A stretch of 64,000 nt of DNA from Phoronis australis (GCA_002633005.1 NMRA01000287.1:223393-287392), one strand, 5' to 3'. Shown: positions 14,501 to 25,552, counted from the stretch's first letter. Notes: a model not told the origin generated them from the letters alone. Program-made: numbers and translations.

Positions 14501-17500
14501 CTGGACCAATAGCACACACTTCATGCACAAGGTAGAAAGAAATTTAAACAGCAGGGTGATTTTGTAACATCTACTTTAATTCTTAGAGATCCAGTTGTCA
14601 TGGTGTCATGTCAAATCTATGGAACATCCCTCACAGAAAAGAATAATGTTTATTCATAGTCTCCACCCAGTCTGCCAGACTGCAACAGTTTTATTTTTGT
14701 ATTTCACTGTTCAGCGGCTTAAAACTGAAAAACAATCAAATTAGGCCTTTTCCTAATAAAATCAGACTCATAATATTCCCTACTGTGATAGAATTTCATT
14801 TCTGGAACCAACTCAAGCCATGGACAATGCATAAAGGCACCATTTTTGAATTAGCAATTTTAGGGTTGGCTAACCCTAATAAAGTCAGGAGCATTGACGT
14901 AAGTGGCTGATGGTTTTGATGTTCTTGATCATGCAACCAGAATCCTATCAGCGAAGGCAATGAATATTAAGAATAGAATCCTGTCAACGAGGGCAATGAA
15001 TATTGTGAATAGAATCCTGTCAGAGCAATGAATATTGTGAATAAAATCCTGTCAGGGGCAACGAATATTATGAATAGAATCCTGTCAGCGAGGGCAATGA
15101 ATGTTGTGAATAGAATCCTGTCAGAGCAATGAATATTGTGAATAAAATCCTGTCAGGGGCAATGAATATTATGACTAGAATCCTGTCAGCGAGGGCAATG
15201 AATATTATGAATAGAATCCTGTCAGTTAGGGCAATGAATATTGTGAAACTGACTTTACAGGAATAAAAGGTCAAATTCAATTTTCGTTTCAGCCAATTGA
15301 ACAGGGCAAGATGAAGAAGTCATTATGCAGAATAAGTAGTGATTGGAAGGTTGAAAACAATTCTCATCAGAAGGAACAGCCAAATAAATGCCTGTTTCCT
15401 TCCTCCACATCAAAAAATTCAACAGATTGCGCCCTCCTACAACCAAGTCTACACTTGGGTGCACACCTTCCATCAGCACCGTGTTTTTGTGTCCCAAGCC
15501 AACCCCACACTTCAGACATAAACAGATTTTCATGTCCCTAATTACCGAATTTGCCCTAATAAGCGCCCATGCCCCAATAAGTGCCCCCCATGCGTTTTCA
15601 GGCTTCGCTAGAATAAGCGCCCAGACCATGAAAATGAAAAATGCCTTACCTACAGTTCTAAAATTCTACAGTAACATCTTCAATTTATCGATAACACCGA
15701 CAGTCCTGAAAAAATCATTGTGCGCCAAATTTGTTAGCCTCCATATCCTGAACGTAAAAATTCACTTTATGAAAAAAAAAACAGAATATCTTCTGTTTCT
15801 GACTTTTTCAGGGAAGCTGCCACTACAAACATGTCCTTTTTTCGAGTCNGTTTTTGTGTCCCAAGCCAACCCCACACTTCAGACATAAACAGATTTTCAT
15901 GTCCCTAATTACCGAATTTGCCCTAATAAGCGCCCAGGCCCCAATAAGTGCCCCCCACGCATTTTCAGGCTTCGCTAGAATAAGCGCCCAGACCACGAAA
16001 ATGAAAAATGCTTTAACTACAGTTCTAAAATTCTACAGTAACATCTTCAATTTATTGATAACACCGACAGTCCTGAAAAAATCATTGTGCGCCAAATTTG
16101 TTAGCCTCCATATCCTGAACATAAAACTTCACTTTATGAAAAAACCCAACAACAGAATATCTTCTGTTTCTGACTTTTTCAGGGAAGCTGCCACTACAAA
16201 TATGTCCTTTTTTCGAGTCTTCTCTCAAAATGGGAATGTTCCAGCTGCATAAAACTCCACAAGGTAGAATAACCTCAGGCGATAAATGGTAGAGAGTTGA
16301 AGAAGGAAGGCTCAAAAAGATTGAATAACTAACTAAGGGCAGTGGCTTACCTCTAATAACATAGACCAAGCTTGAATAATATGGGCTAAGCTTGAATAAA
16401 GTAACATACTTTTACATAAAGATGAATAAACCTGAGTGTGACATACCTTCCAACCGGGTAAAGTTTTCTGCAAATTAAGCATCACCCTTTCTAAACTACG
16501 GGAAACAACTTTCTACACCTAGAGCATTGTTGAATAGAGAAACACAATTCGAGATCCTCCACAGTATGTTCTTAAGTTCTTCCCAACATGAACAAATACT
16601 ACGGCAGTCAAGATTTCCATTTCAAATGGTTGAAGTCTTCGCCAATGACAACGCAATCATAATTTGTTTTCAACATGCATGTGAAACTATATTTACACAA
16701 AACGAGGAAAAAAATTGCAATGCATACATACCAGCAGTGCTGTAGACACTGACCACCATCTCTAGCTGGCCGAGTAGAGATGGTGCACCAGTAGCTCCAT
16801 AATAGGCGCTTCATACGTTAGAAGCTTTTCGGCAAATTATGCCTCACACCGAATAAAACTCCTTAGGAGGCCGTCCATGCCTTTCATTCCTTCAAACTTC
16901 AACAAATACTCCTGCTGTCAAACTTTTTCTTCAAGCAATCCTTCGTTCAGTTCCCAAAATCAGTAACTGGCCATTTTTAACACTGCGCACAGCAGGTGGT
17001 ATGACATATTTAGGAATTAGACATTGACTGTAGTCTCCTAAGGTGTTCCTGTATGCACATAAGTTATTTATCACAACGTGATGTTTAAGTCGATGTGATG
17101 CATAATTCTCTGAAAACCTTCCGACATATGAAGCGCCTACAGGAGCAACACCCTCTCTACTGAAAAAGCTAGAGATGGTGGTCACTGTCTAATCCTGCTG
17201 GGGATTTGTTCTCTAGGTACCAAACATGACTTTGTGCCACAGTTAAACCCAAATTGCAGAAAGTCTCGTAGACATACAGGGTAGATTAGAATATGCCACG
17301 TGCCATCTCTCTAATAATCATAACGCCTGTCACAGGCATATCGGGCTCGTAGTTGGTACTGCTGTGCATGAACTTGGAATCCTGCTCAATCTAACAATTA
17401 ACCGGAAGTGAGTTTTGCGTGAAATTAGAATTGAATATTTTGTACGGCAAAAAGTGAAATTTTTGTTCGGTGAAAAGAATTTTTGTAATTATTGGCCTCA

Positions 17501-18273
17501 CGATCAACCATTTTCTCCTTTACCGTAACTTGTGTCGCTGAACCGGAGGAATATGTGAACGACTAAATCGATTATTGTTTGGTGAAACTGATCGCCTGTA
17601 GTTGAAAAGGTTGGTTAAAATTGACATTATATTCAAATGTAACTTAATTTAGTGCAGTGCAAATTTTTATGAACAAGAACGTGATTATTTGAGTGAACTT
17701 GTCAAGTTGTCTCGCGTATTCCAAGTTCACGCAACACTCACTTCCGCTTAATCTTGAGATTCCAAGTTCACGTACAGCAGTACCAGTGGATTTTTCGGAA
17801 ATCAAGAAATTACGTGTTTTGTTAATCTGCCTCCTTACCTTGTATGCGCAAATCTGTAAATAATTGTAAGGCTCAAGGCTGTCAAATTTGTCCATATCCA
17901 CTTTCGACAAGTCGGGTATTTCACCAGCTTTGAATCCCATGGATTTACAGGAACTCACACAAGAAGTAGTCTTGAAAGTTCTCTCAAAGAACGAGAAATC
18001 TTTTTCCAAAACTAAAGACTGGGACGTCAAATCTATCGAGTGACATTTTTTTCGGCAATCAGAAACAATTTGCTCCCACCTGCGATAGGCGGTCAAAGAG
18101 TTCACCATCGACTCTCGACATAGTTCCCACGAATGATAGTTATAAGCAGTCACGCCTTCCACGAAATATGTGTAGAAGTCACTCGTTTCAACTGACTCTT
18201 CTTGAGAACATTTTAAGTGATACACTATTAAAGCAAAGACCACATTTCTAACATCACTCCTTGGACGCACCAT
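2366..18273 (-). CDS. Leprecan-family prolyl 3-hydroxylase, 5' seven coding exons (partial)
   Basis: Gene-level entry; coding segments in transcription order are 17839-18273, 11202-11354, 5866-6037, 4873-4998, 4374-4510, 3023-3112 and 2366-2566 (438 residues). Family members hydroxylate proline at C3 in procollagen in the ER, or act as non-catalytic partners (CRTAP/SC65). Residues 1-25 look like a signal peptide. TPR-like helices follow, with the four hallmark CxxxC motifs at about 73-77, 105-109, 232-236 and 262-266. The last exon resembles the stretch just before the 2-oxoglutarate dioxygenase domain (QRVVADGV). Catalytic exons are not found between 1 and 2365, so the gene should continue off the left edge; catalytic residues cannot be judged. 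That the protein extends past residue 438 favours a P3H enzyme over CRTAP, which lacks the catalytic domain. All exon phases agree. The match to the family was made by eye. Confidence 0.88.
3023..3112 (-). CDS. P3H-like gene, coding exon 6
   Basis: 90 nt, phase 0 on both sides, residues 342-371. It starts SIVKYFNHRQQITKLLE, comparable to the leprecan helix preceding the dioxygenase linker, and ends SSSPVDV. Acceptor GTTTACAG|TCTATT, donor GATGTG|GTGAGT. An earlier GAG|GTACAT donor is possible but weaker. Confidence 0.75.
3178..3327. repeat. Perfect 30-bp tandem repeat, five copies
   Basis: Unit TGATCTCATCACTATTGAGA followed by TGTCTCATTA, five copies with no differences seen. Each unit holds a small inverted repeat (ATCTCA...TGAGAT). 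It lies in intron 5 of the P3H-like gene. The open frame through it (MRHLNSDEII repeated) is a by-product of the 30-bp period. Confidence 0.97.
3909..3966. repeat. 19-bp tandem repeat
   Basis: About three copies of TGACTACCAAAWCTGTGGC in intron 5 of the P3H-like gene. Confidence 0.85.
4136..4391 (-). repeat. 39-bp tandem repeat spanning an exon-intron junction
   Basis: About seven copies of a 39-bp unit. On the minus strand each unit runs from GTAAGYCATGTAATC to the next GAAGACTTCACACCTTCAGAG. Units differ at only a few positions, and six keep GAG|GTAAG intact. The array starts exactly at the end of coding exon 5 of the P3H-like gene, so the terminal coding sequence and the splice donor were amplified together. 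Confidence 0.95.
4374..4510 (-). CDS. P3H-like gene, coding exon 5 with repeated 5' splice site
   Basis: Minimal form is residues 296-341, phase 1 to phase 0: a helix (DVQKACQCVANYML), the family motif RPDD, and an acidic tail ending EDFTPSE. The donor CAGAG|GTAAGC at 4374 is the first of six identical-class donors repeated every 39 bp (exon ends 4374, 4335, 4296, 4257, 4218, 4179). Each is in frame, because 39 nt is 13 codons with no stop. Using a later donor would add 13, 26, 39, 52 or 65 residues of EDFTPSEVSHVII-like repeat. A seventh copy (4140) has a weakened donor, GAA|GTAGGC. Confidence 0.88.
4873..4998 (-). CDS. P3H-like gene, coding exon 4
   Basis: 126 nt, phase 1 to phase 1, residues 254-296. 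It holds the fourth CxxxC motif, CKLHC, and ends in the conserved HYLQFAYYQ landmark of leprecans. Acceptor CTTTTCAG|ATATTT, donor ATCAAG|GTAAGA. Confidence 0.92.
5225..5800. repeat. Diverged minisatellite of 20-25 bp units
   Basis: Many degenerate units around CAGGTCAGCNTATTATTACA in intron 3 of the P3H-like gene. Units vary in length and sequence, as in an old array. Open frames here are repeat artefacts. Confidence 0.75.
5866..6037 (-). CDS. P3H-like gene, coding exon 3
   Basis: Residues 197-254, phase 0 to phase 1. It encodes the second TPR-like unit (HGLKAYHEGVW) and the third CxxxC motif, CENVC. The donor chosen, TTTCTG|GTAACA, is weak, but it restores the family pattern across the junction (AVSDIYADVL-KC, compare AI-x-DHY-x-x-VL-x-C). 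An alternative donor at TCA|GTGAAG would lose those residues. Confidence 0.85.
6150..7290. repeat. Diverged tandem repeat of about 460 bp, 2.5 copies
   Basis: Matching blocks recur near 6158-6310, 6496-6690 and 6950-7135. Each starts AAATGGCCAYYAGRTGGYGC, continues through GAAGATACAGA and AAAACTAAARTTGCCAC, and reaches CAGGGGGCACAC. The end carries a GGACAGACGGACACCGGACG stretch. Non-coding dispersed repeat in intron 2 of the P3H-like gene. Confidence 0.7.
7538..7611. repeat. 37-bp tandem duplication
   Basis: Two copies of TTGGCCACAGGGGCCTAGCC plus RACATGCGATGTTTTTT, with one difference. Confidence 0.9.
7834..7905 (-). tRNA. tRNA-like cloverleaf (tRNA pseudogene or SINE head)
   Basis: 72 nt read on the minus strand fold as a cloverleaf. 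The acceptor stem GTCCTGA / TCAGGGG pairs at 6 of 7 positions including one wobble. The D arm CTC...GAG encloses AGTGGCTA. The anticodon stem is TCTGC / GCAGA with loop ACGATTA, and the T stem is CTGGG / CCCGG with loop CTCAAGT. Box B (GGCTCAAGTCC) is one base off consensus. Position 33 is C rather than the usual T, so this is more likely a decayed copy or the head of a SINE than a working gene. Confidence 0.4.
8085..8595. mobile_element. MITE with perfect 13-bp terminal inverted repeats
   Basis: Begins TAAGGCCCTTTCA and ends with its exact reverse complement TGAAAGGGCCTTA, 511 bp, no coding frame. Sub-terminal motifs (GTATGAAYRGT, CAGTTCAATTAAC) recur inside. Target duplication not resolved. 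Located in intron 2 of the P3H-like gene. Confidence 0.7.
11202..11354 (-). CDS. P3H-like gene, coding exon 2
   Basis: 51 codons, phase 0 on both sides, residues 146-196. Acceptor TTTTGCAG|ACAGG, donor CACCAG|GTATGC. The segment AYTYFLQNPDHEVMKQNL matches the leprecan pattern of a helix, then NP-(D/E)H and M-x-QNL, followed by an acidic FKDIE stretch. It lies about 6.5 kb from exon 1 and 5.2 kb from exon 3. Confidence 0.9.
14938..15245. repeat. Tandem repeat of 32-36 bp units
   Basis: About nine units around AGAATCCTGTCAGCGAGGGC then AATGAATATTRTGAAT, with two unit lengths alternating in places. Located in intron 1 of the P3H-like gene. Confidence 0.9.
15483..16219. repeat. Direct duplication of about 367 bp joined at an N
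   Basis: Segment 15483-15848 is repeated at 15850-16219 with only scattered differences. The single N at 15849 sits exactly at the junction. The unit contains a CCCTAATAAGCGCCC / CCCCAATAAGTGCCCCCC motif typical of a dispersed repeat. The duplication may be an assembly join rather than real. Confidence 0.9.
16731..17201. mobile_element. Fold-back element with 35-39 bp inverted ends
   Basis: Left end (16731-16769) and right end (17167-17201) are inverted copies around CCAGCAG and CACTGACCACCATCTCTAGC. The interior shows no convincing coding frame. Located in intron 1 of the P3H-like gene, about 640 bp from exon 1. Confidence 0.65.
17839..18273 (-). CDS. P3H-like gene, coding exon 1
   Basis: Encodes residues 1-145. 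The start is the ATG at 18273, which has G at -3 and G at +4 and is followed by a hydrophobic stretch (VVFALIVYHL) typical of a signal peptide. The open frame extends upstream only through non-ATG codons. It contains a TPR-like helix pair (FVEGVTAYNYHSWELC) and the CxxxC motifs CRKKC and CVSSC. It ends in YNYLQICAYK, a leprecan landmark, at the donor AAG|GTAAGG, phase 0. Confidence 0.9.
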
Positions 18274-20354
18274 GTCTGAAGCGGGCCACAACTAACAGTG
18301 GAACACTCGTAAACATGACACTCGCCACATACGGAACCGGAAATTGTTTTTTAAAAAAATGTGCCCCACTTCCGATGATTATTATAACGATACAGTAAAA
18401 AGTTTTCTCATGAAATGTAGTATGGCTTTTTTCGAACGAGTAGAAGTTATGGAGCACAATAGTAGAGTACCTTTGTTGTCGAAAGTTGCTGAGAATTTCT
18501 ACATGTTATTTGTCGTAGAAGCTTCAATTATTCACCTGTCCGCCAGAGGTCGTCAACGACTGGTTGAGGCCAAATAGCCTCCGTCATTCATTACGGCGAT
18601 ATCCAGGAGTTGATACTATCAGCGTGGGCCGTTCGGGTTAAAGTGTCGCGCGTAAAAAATTACAACCGAGCATTCGCTCATGGTTTACGGCCGAAACAGA
18701 GACCGAAATCGTAATATCCCACGAGAATTTGGCGTGTAGGTCACGGGAGCTCTGCCATTTTACGCTCGGTCGCTCGTTTCATGCCGACACCTGTAATTTT
18801 AGCAAGTAGTCGTCAGATTAAGTACCAGTCCACGAGACCATCAGCCATTAAACTAATACTCCTGCTAATACGTAGTTTTTTGTGGTGCAAATGGTTTGTT
18901 AATCAACTTTATTCCATACGCGTTGAATCTGTATAAAGATTCACCTCTCGCACTACTTCAACAGAAATCCACAATCTTGAATAACGCTCAATATACAATG
19001 ACTCAGGTCTCTATCGTAACATCTGGAACAGGACTGTTAAATTATATGACAGTTCTGTCTCAGTTTTGATTTGCTAAATATTTTATCGTCTGTAACTCAA
19101 GCGCCGATTCCTCGGTAACTACACTTTCAAATATTGTTATTATTTAACTATTTTTAGGAGATTTTACAACTGAAGTTCAATGAAAAGTTACTCTTGTTTT
19201 CATCTTTATTATCTCTTTTCAAGTAATAACTAAATCGTCACATTCAGTTAAAACTGTTTCTTTTACTTGAGAAAACTTGCAGCCTAAAGCGCAAGTACAT
19301 ACATGTAGGATGTGATCCGCCTCGTCACAGTCTGAGTGAACTCAGTGAGCATGCGAAAAATGAAAGAAACTTAAGAATTCCAAGCATATGGGATAAATTC
19401 AAAACGTACCTCGATTGGCGTAGATGAAGTAATATCCGCCGGCACCCCTTAGGGGACTGGGGGCTATAGCCCCCATTTGTTTCAATGGCTGCGCCGCCCA
19501 TGCAATGTTTACCGCCCGACTGGGACCTATGTTGCAATGGCATGAATCATCTACACGAACTGTTAAGAGGAAGAGGATGAAACTTGGTCTAAATATTGAA
19601 AAAGTATGGTAATTTTGACAAATAAAACAAAAGCGTTGTCAGACAACCTTGGCATCTCAAGTTGTAGGTGAAAACAGAACACAGTAAAAAAGTTTCAGCC
19701 AGTCTCAGATACTTTTTCACTTATGTACTTTGCACCTGAGATTTTATCTCAGTTCTGACATGAGCAAAATATCAGCGAAAAGTCACGAGCATAAAATTAC
19801 GAGCGTAAATTTACGGACGTAAAATTACGAACGTAAAAGTACGATAAAAAACACGAACGTAAAATTACGAACGTACATACTGCTTCAGCGGTCACAATTT
19901 CTTTTTGGATATAATTATAATTATTACGGTCATGAAATACGAGATAAATCTCGTTTATTATTACTAGTGTCGTTTATTATTATGCGCGACAATTTCACCT
20001 GAACGACCCACAATATGACCCCAACTTGTTCGATGGGATGGCAAGAAAAAAAGTTTGCAGCAGTTGACGGGCGTAGCTAATATCTTACACGCATACCAAT
20101 GCAATGGGTTTGACCGTGTTCACTCGAGGTCGTTAATAAGGTGAAACCACTATCATGCTCTTAATATTGATACAGGTACGTATTCTCATGTTTTATCCAA
20201 TATGTTGTTTATAGCATTATATGCGACTTTAATAAAGAAATAAGCCTGGTGTGTTGGTGTCATGGTCTTACGCGTTACCATCATGATCAAATTGATTACA
20301 AAGCAACGGCCACGTGGTTCTTATACGGTACGATTTTCGCCGGCAGTTTGCCTG
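18274..20354. other. Upstream region of the P3H-like gene
   Basis: No further exon seen. The first 600 bp upstream of the P3H-like start codon are richer in CpG than the surroundings (GTCGCGCGTAAAA, CGGCCGAAAC, TACGCTCGGTCGC), compatible with a TATA-less promoter, but no start site can be placed. A short palindromic repeat of TACGAACGTAAAAT units lies at 19796-19876. Confidence 0.35.
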
Positions 20355-20600
20355 GGGCCCGTTCCAAGAAAACTGACTTAGCTAAGATGAATCTTAAATT
20401 TCAGTCAATAATAAGATAAAACTCAAATTTGTCTAAAGTCCATTTTAAGAAAGAGATCTAAAGTTTGTTAAGTTTTTGACTTAATTTTTGTCTTAATTTT
20501 GACCATCTTACCAGATGTAGATATTTCGAAGTTTGAAAGTTATGACAAATCTTAGACTTACGACAAAAATGAACTTAAGTCAGGTTCTTGGAACAGGCTC
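20355..20600. mobile_element. MITE with 25-bp terminal inverted repeats
   Basis: Starts GGGCCCGTTCCAAGAA with CTGACTTA a few bases inside; ends with the inverted counterpart TAAGTCAGGTTCTTGGAACA then GGCTC. 246 bp, AT-rich interior rich in AAGTTTGTTAAG-like palindromic pieces, no coding frame. Confidence 0.7.
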
Positions 20601-21714
20601 TTGATTTCTCCAAAACGTGAAGATGTGTACTAAATACGTTGTTAACTTTACCCATAAAACGCAGGTGTTCACGATCACACCATACTGAGTGAGCTTGCTG
20701 GAACAGCATAACCGGACGATTTTTTTGTTTTTTTGTGATGTAGAAATTTCCAAATTACTGTAATCTGATTTACAATTTTACAAAAACAAGATTTTTAGCA
20801 ACAAAAAAATAATAAAATTCTTCTTCCGGATTCCTGAAACTTGAGCACATTTTCATGTAAAAATAACCTTCGCCCCCTGATAGGGACTATCCTATGTGCG
20901 CAAACACGGCAAACTTGGTCACTTACCGGTGCCGTCCATTTACGTGGCGTCTTTGAACTCAAGGTCAAAAACAACCGTCATGGGGAGTATGAAAGTGTAG
21001 TTAGAGTCCGTGCAAACTTTTTGAATTAGAATAATGAGTGTTTCTGAATCTATTAATGCGAGTTTTATTTTACAAATTAAAATTTCACACTCGTTAACTT
21101 TGTTTAAACGTGGGCGTTCAGCACGAAAAAAATTCCGATCAAAAACAAAATGGACGACTTCGACCGTCCTATTCACAGGACCAGCGACGTGCGACTTTTA
21201 GTAGAATGGGCCGCTGGGATCTGTTACTCAGTAATGCGTTCGTTTTTTAGTAAAGTCCAAAACTAGTGACCCTAAAAAGACGCAAGGCGAGACTCCTTTC
21301 AAAACGAGAGGGTGGAGCAGCTTTTCTTTACTGAACAAACCAGCACCTTGACTTCTCGGAGTTAATAATGCTTGCTGGAGTCTATTCCCAACTGAAGCTA
21401 AATCTTTCATGGAACAAGTCCCAATGAATGCCGAAAAAAATAATGTCAATTGACAAACTGAGAAAACATAACCTCAGCTACAATCATTTATTCATTGTTT
21501 TTTGTTGTGTTAGCGAATATCGAAAGTAGTTCTGCTTGGTTTCAGTAACCCATTGAGGCATTTTGTCATGCACGTTGTCATGCATGTTGTCATACCAGAC
21601 CAACATCGTGCTCGGCAGTTAACAAAAAACAAGAAATGTTATCACATGTGATTTGAGACAATTTTTTGAAACGCTGCGCAAACCAAAGGCACGTAAGCAA
21701 GGAAAAGCAAGAAT

Positions 21715-22140
21715 TGTAACGTCAATATGTGTAACGTCGTGATACGTAACGTCATGATGTGTAACTTCGTGATTTGTAACGTCATGATTTGTAACGTCGT
21801 GGTTTGTAACGCCATGATTTATAACGTCATGATTTGTAACGTCGTGATACGTAACGTCATGGTTTGTAACGTCGTGATTTGTAACGTCATGATTTTTAAC
21901 GTCATGATTTGTAACGTCGGGATTTGTAACGCCATGATTTGCAACGTCATGATTTGTCATGTCGTAATTTGTAACGTCATGATTTGTAACGTCGTGATTT
22001 GTTACGTCGTGATTTGTAACGTAGGGCCTAGTGATTTGTAACGTAAGGGCCTAGTGATTTGTAACGTAGGGCCTAGTGATTTGTAACGTAGGGCCTAGTG
22101 ATTTGTAACGTCGTGATTTGTAACGTCATGATTTGTCAAG
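21715..22140. repeat. Minisatellite of 15-bp units with a 22-bp variant block
   Basis: More than 20 units of TGATTTGTAACGTCR (15 bp). At 22018-22105 the unit changes to GTAGGGCCTAGTGATTTGTAAC (22 bp), four copies, then returns to the 15-bp form. The open frames on both strands across it (NHDVT and CNVMI repeats) follow from the 15-bp period. Confidence 0.95.
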
Positions 22141-24529
22141 AGATGAATAAAACAAAATCCCGGCATCATTTTGCTCGTTTCCGGAGGATTTTATTGTTTA
22201 AAAAAGGAAGTATCTAAAAATTGAACACCATCGACCCGATTTTTAGAAACTAAAAAAATGATCAGGACCAACTGCTTTTTTGCCTAAACTAAGACTGATC
22301 GAGAGGCTGGTTGCTATGTCGGTTACATGGACAATGACCGTAAGAGAAGTTTCTAAACATGCGCGTTCACCACGTCGGTCCAGGTTCTCTAGATATCTTC
22401 TAAGTGCGCCAGTCATCCCATGACTTTCGGGGGCGTTTCTTTGTAGAACAAACTGCCTGAATCCATTAGATGACAATGACCGCCGAGACAAAACTTAAGT
22501 ACATGGTTTCGACTTTTCTAAGTGAAGTGTCAGATTTGTATCTGATATTCAGGTAACGTCTTTTGCATCATGTTGACAATCATTAGGGGTTTGACTATTT
22601 GCTCGTTTACATATGTTTTTAGTTCTAGGCCCTAATTCTGCCGTATGCCTCTCTTGATATCAGTATGTTTCCGTAGCAGCCCCATCATTGACACAAACTT
22701 AGTTGAAGGCAGGACTGTACTTTGTTGTTAGACAGCTTAATGTATAGGCTACTAACTCGTAATCTCTATACAATCTCCCATCTTCAGGCGTGTGATTATG
22801 GAGCAAAACACCAAGAATCGTAATAGTTGGTGTATCTTGAGACGACATGTCTCATCATCAGGCAATAAGTGAAACACGTAATGAACGTGGAGGAGGGGGA
22901 ATAAAGAGTGAAATAAACGGTGACAGCAGGTAGAGGGCGATACAAGCAGAAAGTGTGATGTATCACTCAATGGGAAGCCCGCTTAAGCCTAACAGAACAC
23001 AGCCAGCGTGCGGCATATACCCGCGTGGGTTGCTCATATACACTGTCTAACATTGAAAATTACAGTCACCTGCCTTCAACAGAGTTTGAGTCTATACTTG
23101 TCTGAAAACAATTCTTTGCACATGTATTTTTTATCGGTAACTTGTATTCGTGTTAAAGTGTTCTTTTGTTGTATCTGCCCACACCCAATTAACATTAAAC
23201 GTTTGACAGACTACCGTACTTAGTACTAGACTATGATGTCACGTGAGACCATACAACTCCAGTTTTATAACGGTATTACATGCATAGATTGAAAAGCTCT
23301 TAATTTTTGGCCGGTGTTACGTAATCGATGAGATCTTCATCCTCAGCATATCCGCTCAGTTCTGCCGAGATTTCTGCACAAATACATGAAAATGGCAAAA
23401 ACGCCACCTGCTCACAAGTATTGCGTGTCCCCATCACATAGCCAAACTCCGCCCCCCGCCCCGCCCCAAACACGCGCGCCCCGTGCTCCGATGCAGGACC
23501 GTAGTCACGGTTGCATTTCAGGTCAAATCACTCTTTCGTTTCTAGAACTACTTATAAACATGTTAAAATTTAGCTCAGATAAAAGAAAAATCTTATTGAT
23601 TATATTGTCCGACCGGACCAAAATAACCGGCTTATTTTTCAACGTCACATCGTGAATCTATTATGATATAATTACTTCAATACATATGTCACTGACCATC
23701 TTCGTAAATTTGATATTTTGAAACAAGTACTTTTGGTTTTCTATTTCAATTTAGCCTGAAAATTTCAAAGCGTAACTGACGCACACGCGACACTGGATAT
23801 GACGAAGCTGCTTAAGTTTTTTAAGAGCAAACTCCAATAAATTTGGTGACTAATAGATTAAATCTGTAGTTAATTAATTCAAATAATTACTTTACTTTTC
23901 CTTTACCTGTCATGACTCATAATCTATTTCAATTTCAACGGGCATTCATTGAGTCAGAAGTAACTTTGAGACAACCTCTTGAAATCCTGACAGCTGACCG
24001 CAACCCCTGGACAACATCGACAACAGAGATTTGACCGGCGTGAGCACACTATTGACCGTCGGTCAGCAGACCATTGACTCCAGCTAGAATGACAAGCGGA
24101 AATTAAACCGTCGTGACCGTGTTCACTGAACCTTGGCAGCGAACTGTCACTAATTATGTTGACTGCTTTAAATTAGTGTGCAGTTTCGAAGCAATTAAAG
24201 CTGAGCTCGGCTTTCGACAATAAAAGACGCACCTTCTCTTTCGTGATTTCGTTGAAAAGCCTATCACACAACATTACAAATGCTAGTTTTGTGTCTTACC
24301 CAGGGTAGATCTACTAGATGACCAAATTGTTTAGTTGCATGAACCCAGGACATTAACCTACATGTATCGAAAGGAGAACAATCACAAGATGTTTCAAATG
24401 CTAATTTAACACTCAGAACGTGAGCACACTACAGTATAACATGCCCAAAACATTGTGCGGGGTAAAAATTGACGCTGCAATTGTATGTACTTGAATTTCA
24501 TTCATTTTGACCTTTGCAGCCACTCCTAA
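22141..24529. other. Intergenic sequence, no gene recognised
   Basis: No splice-flanked coding segment or recognisable protein was found on either strand. A GC-rich patch (CCGCCCCCCGCCCCGCCCC type) lies at 23448-23490. Confidence 0.4.
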
Positions 24530-25552
24530 TCATCTCCAGTATGCAATAAGGGCGAGTTGGACACCATGCGGAATTATAGATGGTGAGAGTGATTTGCTCA
24601 TGGCATCTTTCTTCCATTTATAGTCCTCTGCATCTAGTGCTGGTGACACCGACTGGTAATGGGCTCTGTTTACGCATACATGTATATTCCCCGTGAGTGC
24701 CTCTGTGCTCAGTGACAGTTTGGGAGCGGACATGTATCCCTTGCCGTTTTTCTTCCCTATACTAGCAGTCTAGTTCCTGACATATTCCTGATTCTCTTCA
24801 CTAAATAACTTGCACACATACATTTAGTGGCCTGTTTTATAACATCAAGAAAATGTGCAAATTTAATCGTGCCGATGGCAGACAGTTCATGTACAGCCTT
24901 CAAAATTTTAACGATGGATCCAGTTCCAACTCCAGTAGTAGACTCCCACTGTGTTACACCCCAGAGCGCATGGGCAGGGTGGATACCTTCGCAATATCGC
25001 AACGACTGTTCTACGCTTACGAAGTGATTTCATGGTTGCGGTATTTGAAGCTCGCCAGTGCCTGGAACATTTTTTGTCATCCGAAACTACCTAAAAGTTG
25101 TTAAGTTCCCATGCATTTTTCACGTCCTGTTGTACAATAATGGAGCCGACTTCTTCATGAGATGTCTTAGGACAATACCTGCTGCCAATATCCTCCTTTT
25201 AAAATATTAAGGGACAGGGATCTTCATCAGTGATTACCTAGTTGTGTTCCTTACGTACTGCTAGCCTTTCTCGAAGTCTGATAACATTGCCTGTCCAATG
25301 CACATTCTTTCATGTACATTAACTGCGTTGGAGTAGCAATCCTGTCGGTGCTAATGTTCACTACAGCATCTTTGAGATGGACCTTAGAATCCAATAGATC
25401 GATGCTGGTATGTACTTTTGACAGATTTGTGCAATATCCTGGGCGTCTGAATCAGTGTGATAGGTTTCAATACAAGATCTAATTTTACCGCTCTCCATCT
25501 CTCCAAAATCTGTTTCAATGTTGTAGGACAAACGGCAACTTGTGTCCAGAGC
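24530..25552 (-). pseudogene. Decayed reading frames of unknown origin
   Basis: The minus strand holds several interrupted frames that look like one broken coding region: about 25570-25384, then 25002-24757 and 24733-24530, with stops and frame changes between. Fragments such as DAQDIAQICQKY and FSEENQEYVRN read like protein rather than noise. I do not recognise the family. A transposon remnant next to the TTAA element is the likeliest reading. Confidence 0.25.

Noticed and set aside
15388-16252. Plus-strand frames of 166 and 132 residues with a repeated protein segment
   Set aside because: They lie in the duplicated repeat inside intron 1 of the P3H-like gene, show low-complexity composition and no recognised domain.
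18344-18577. Plus-strand frame opposite the P3H-like promoter region as a divergent gene
   Set aside because: No family recognised, no supporting splice sites, and composition fits chance.
21619-22041. Open frames on both strands with NHDVT or CNVMI repeats
   Set aside because: The 15-bp period keeps frames open; no start context, splice signals or other protein-like features.
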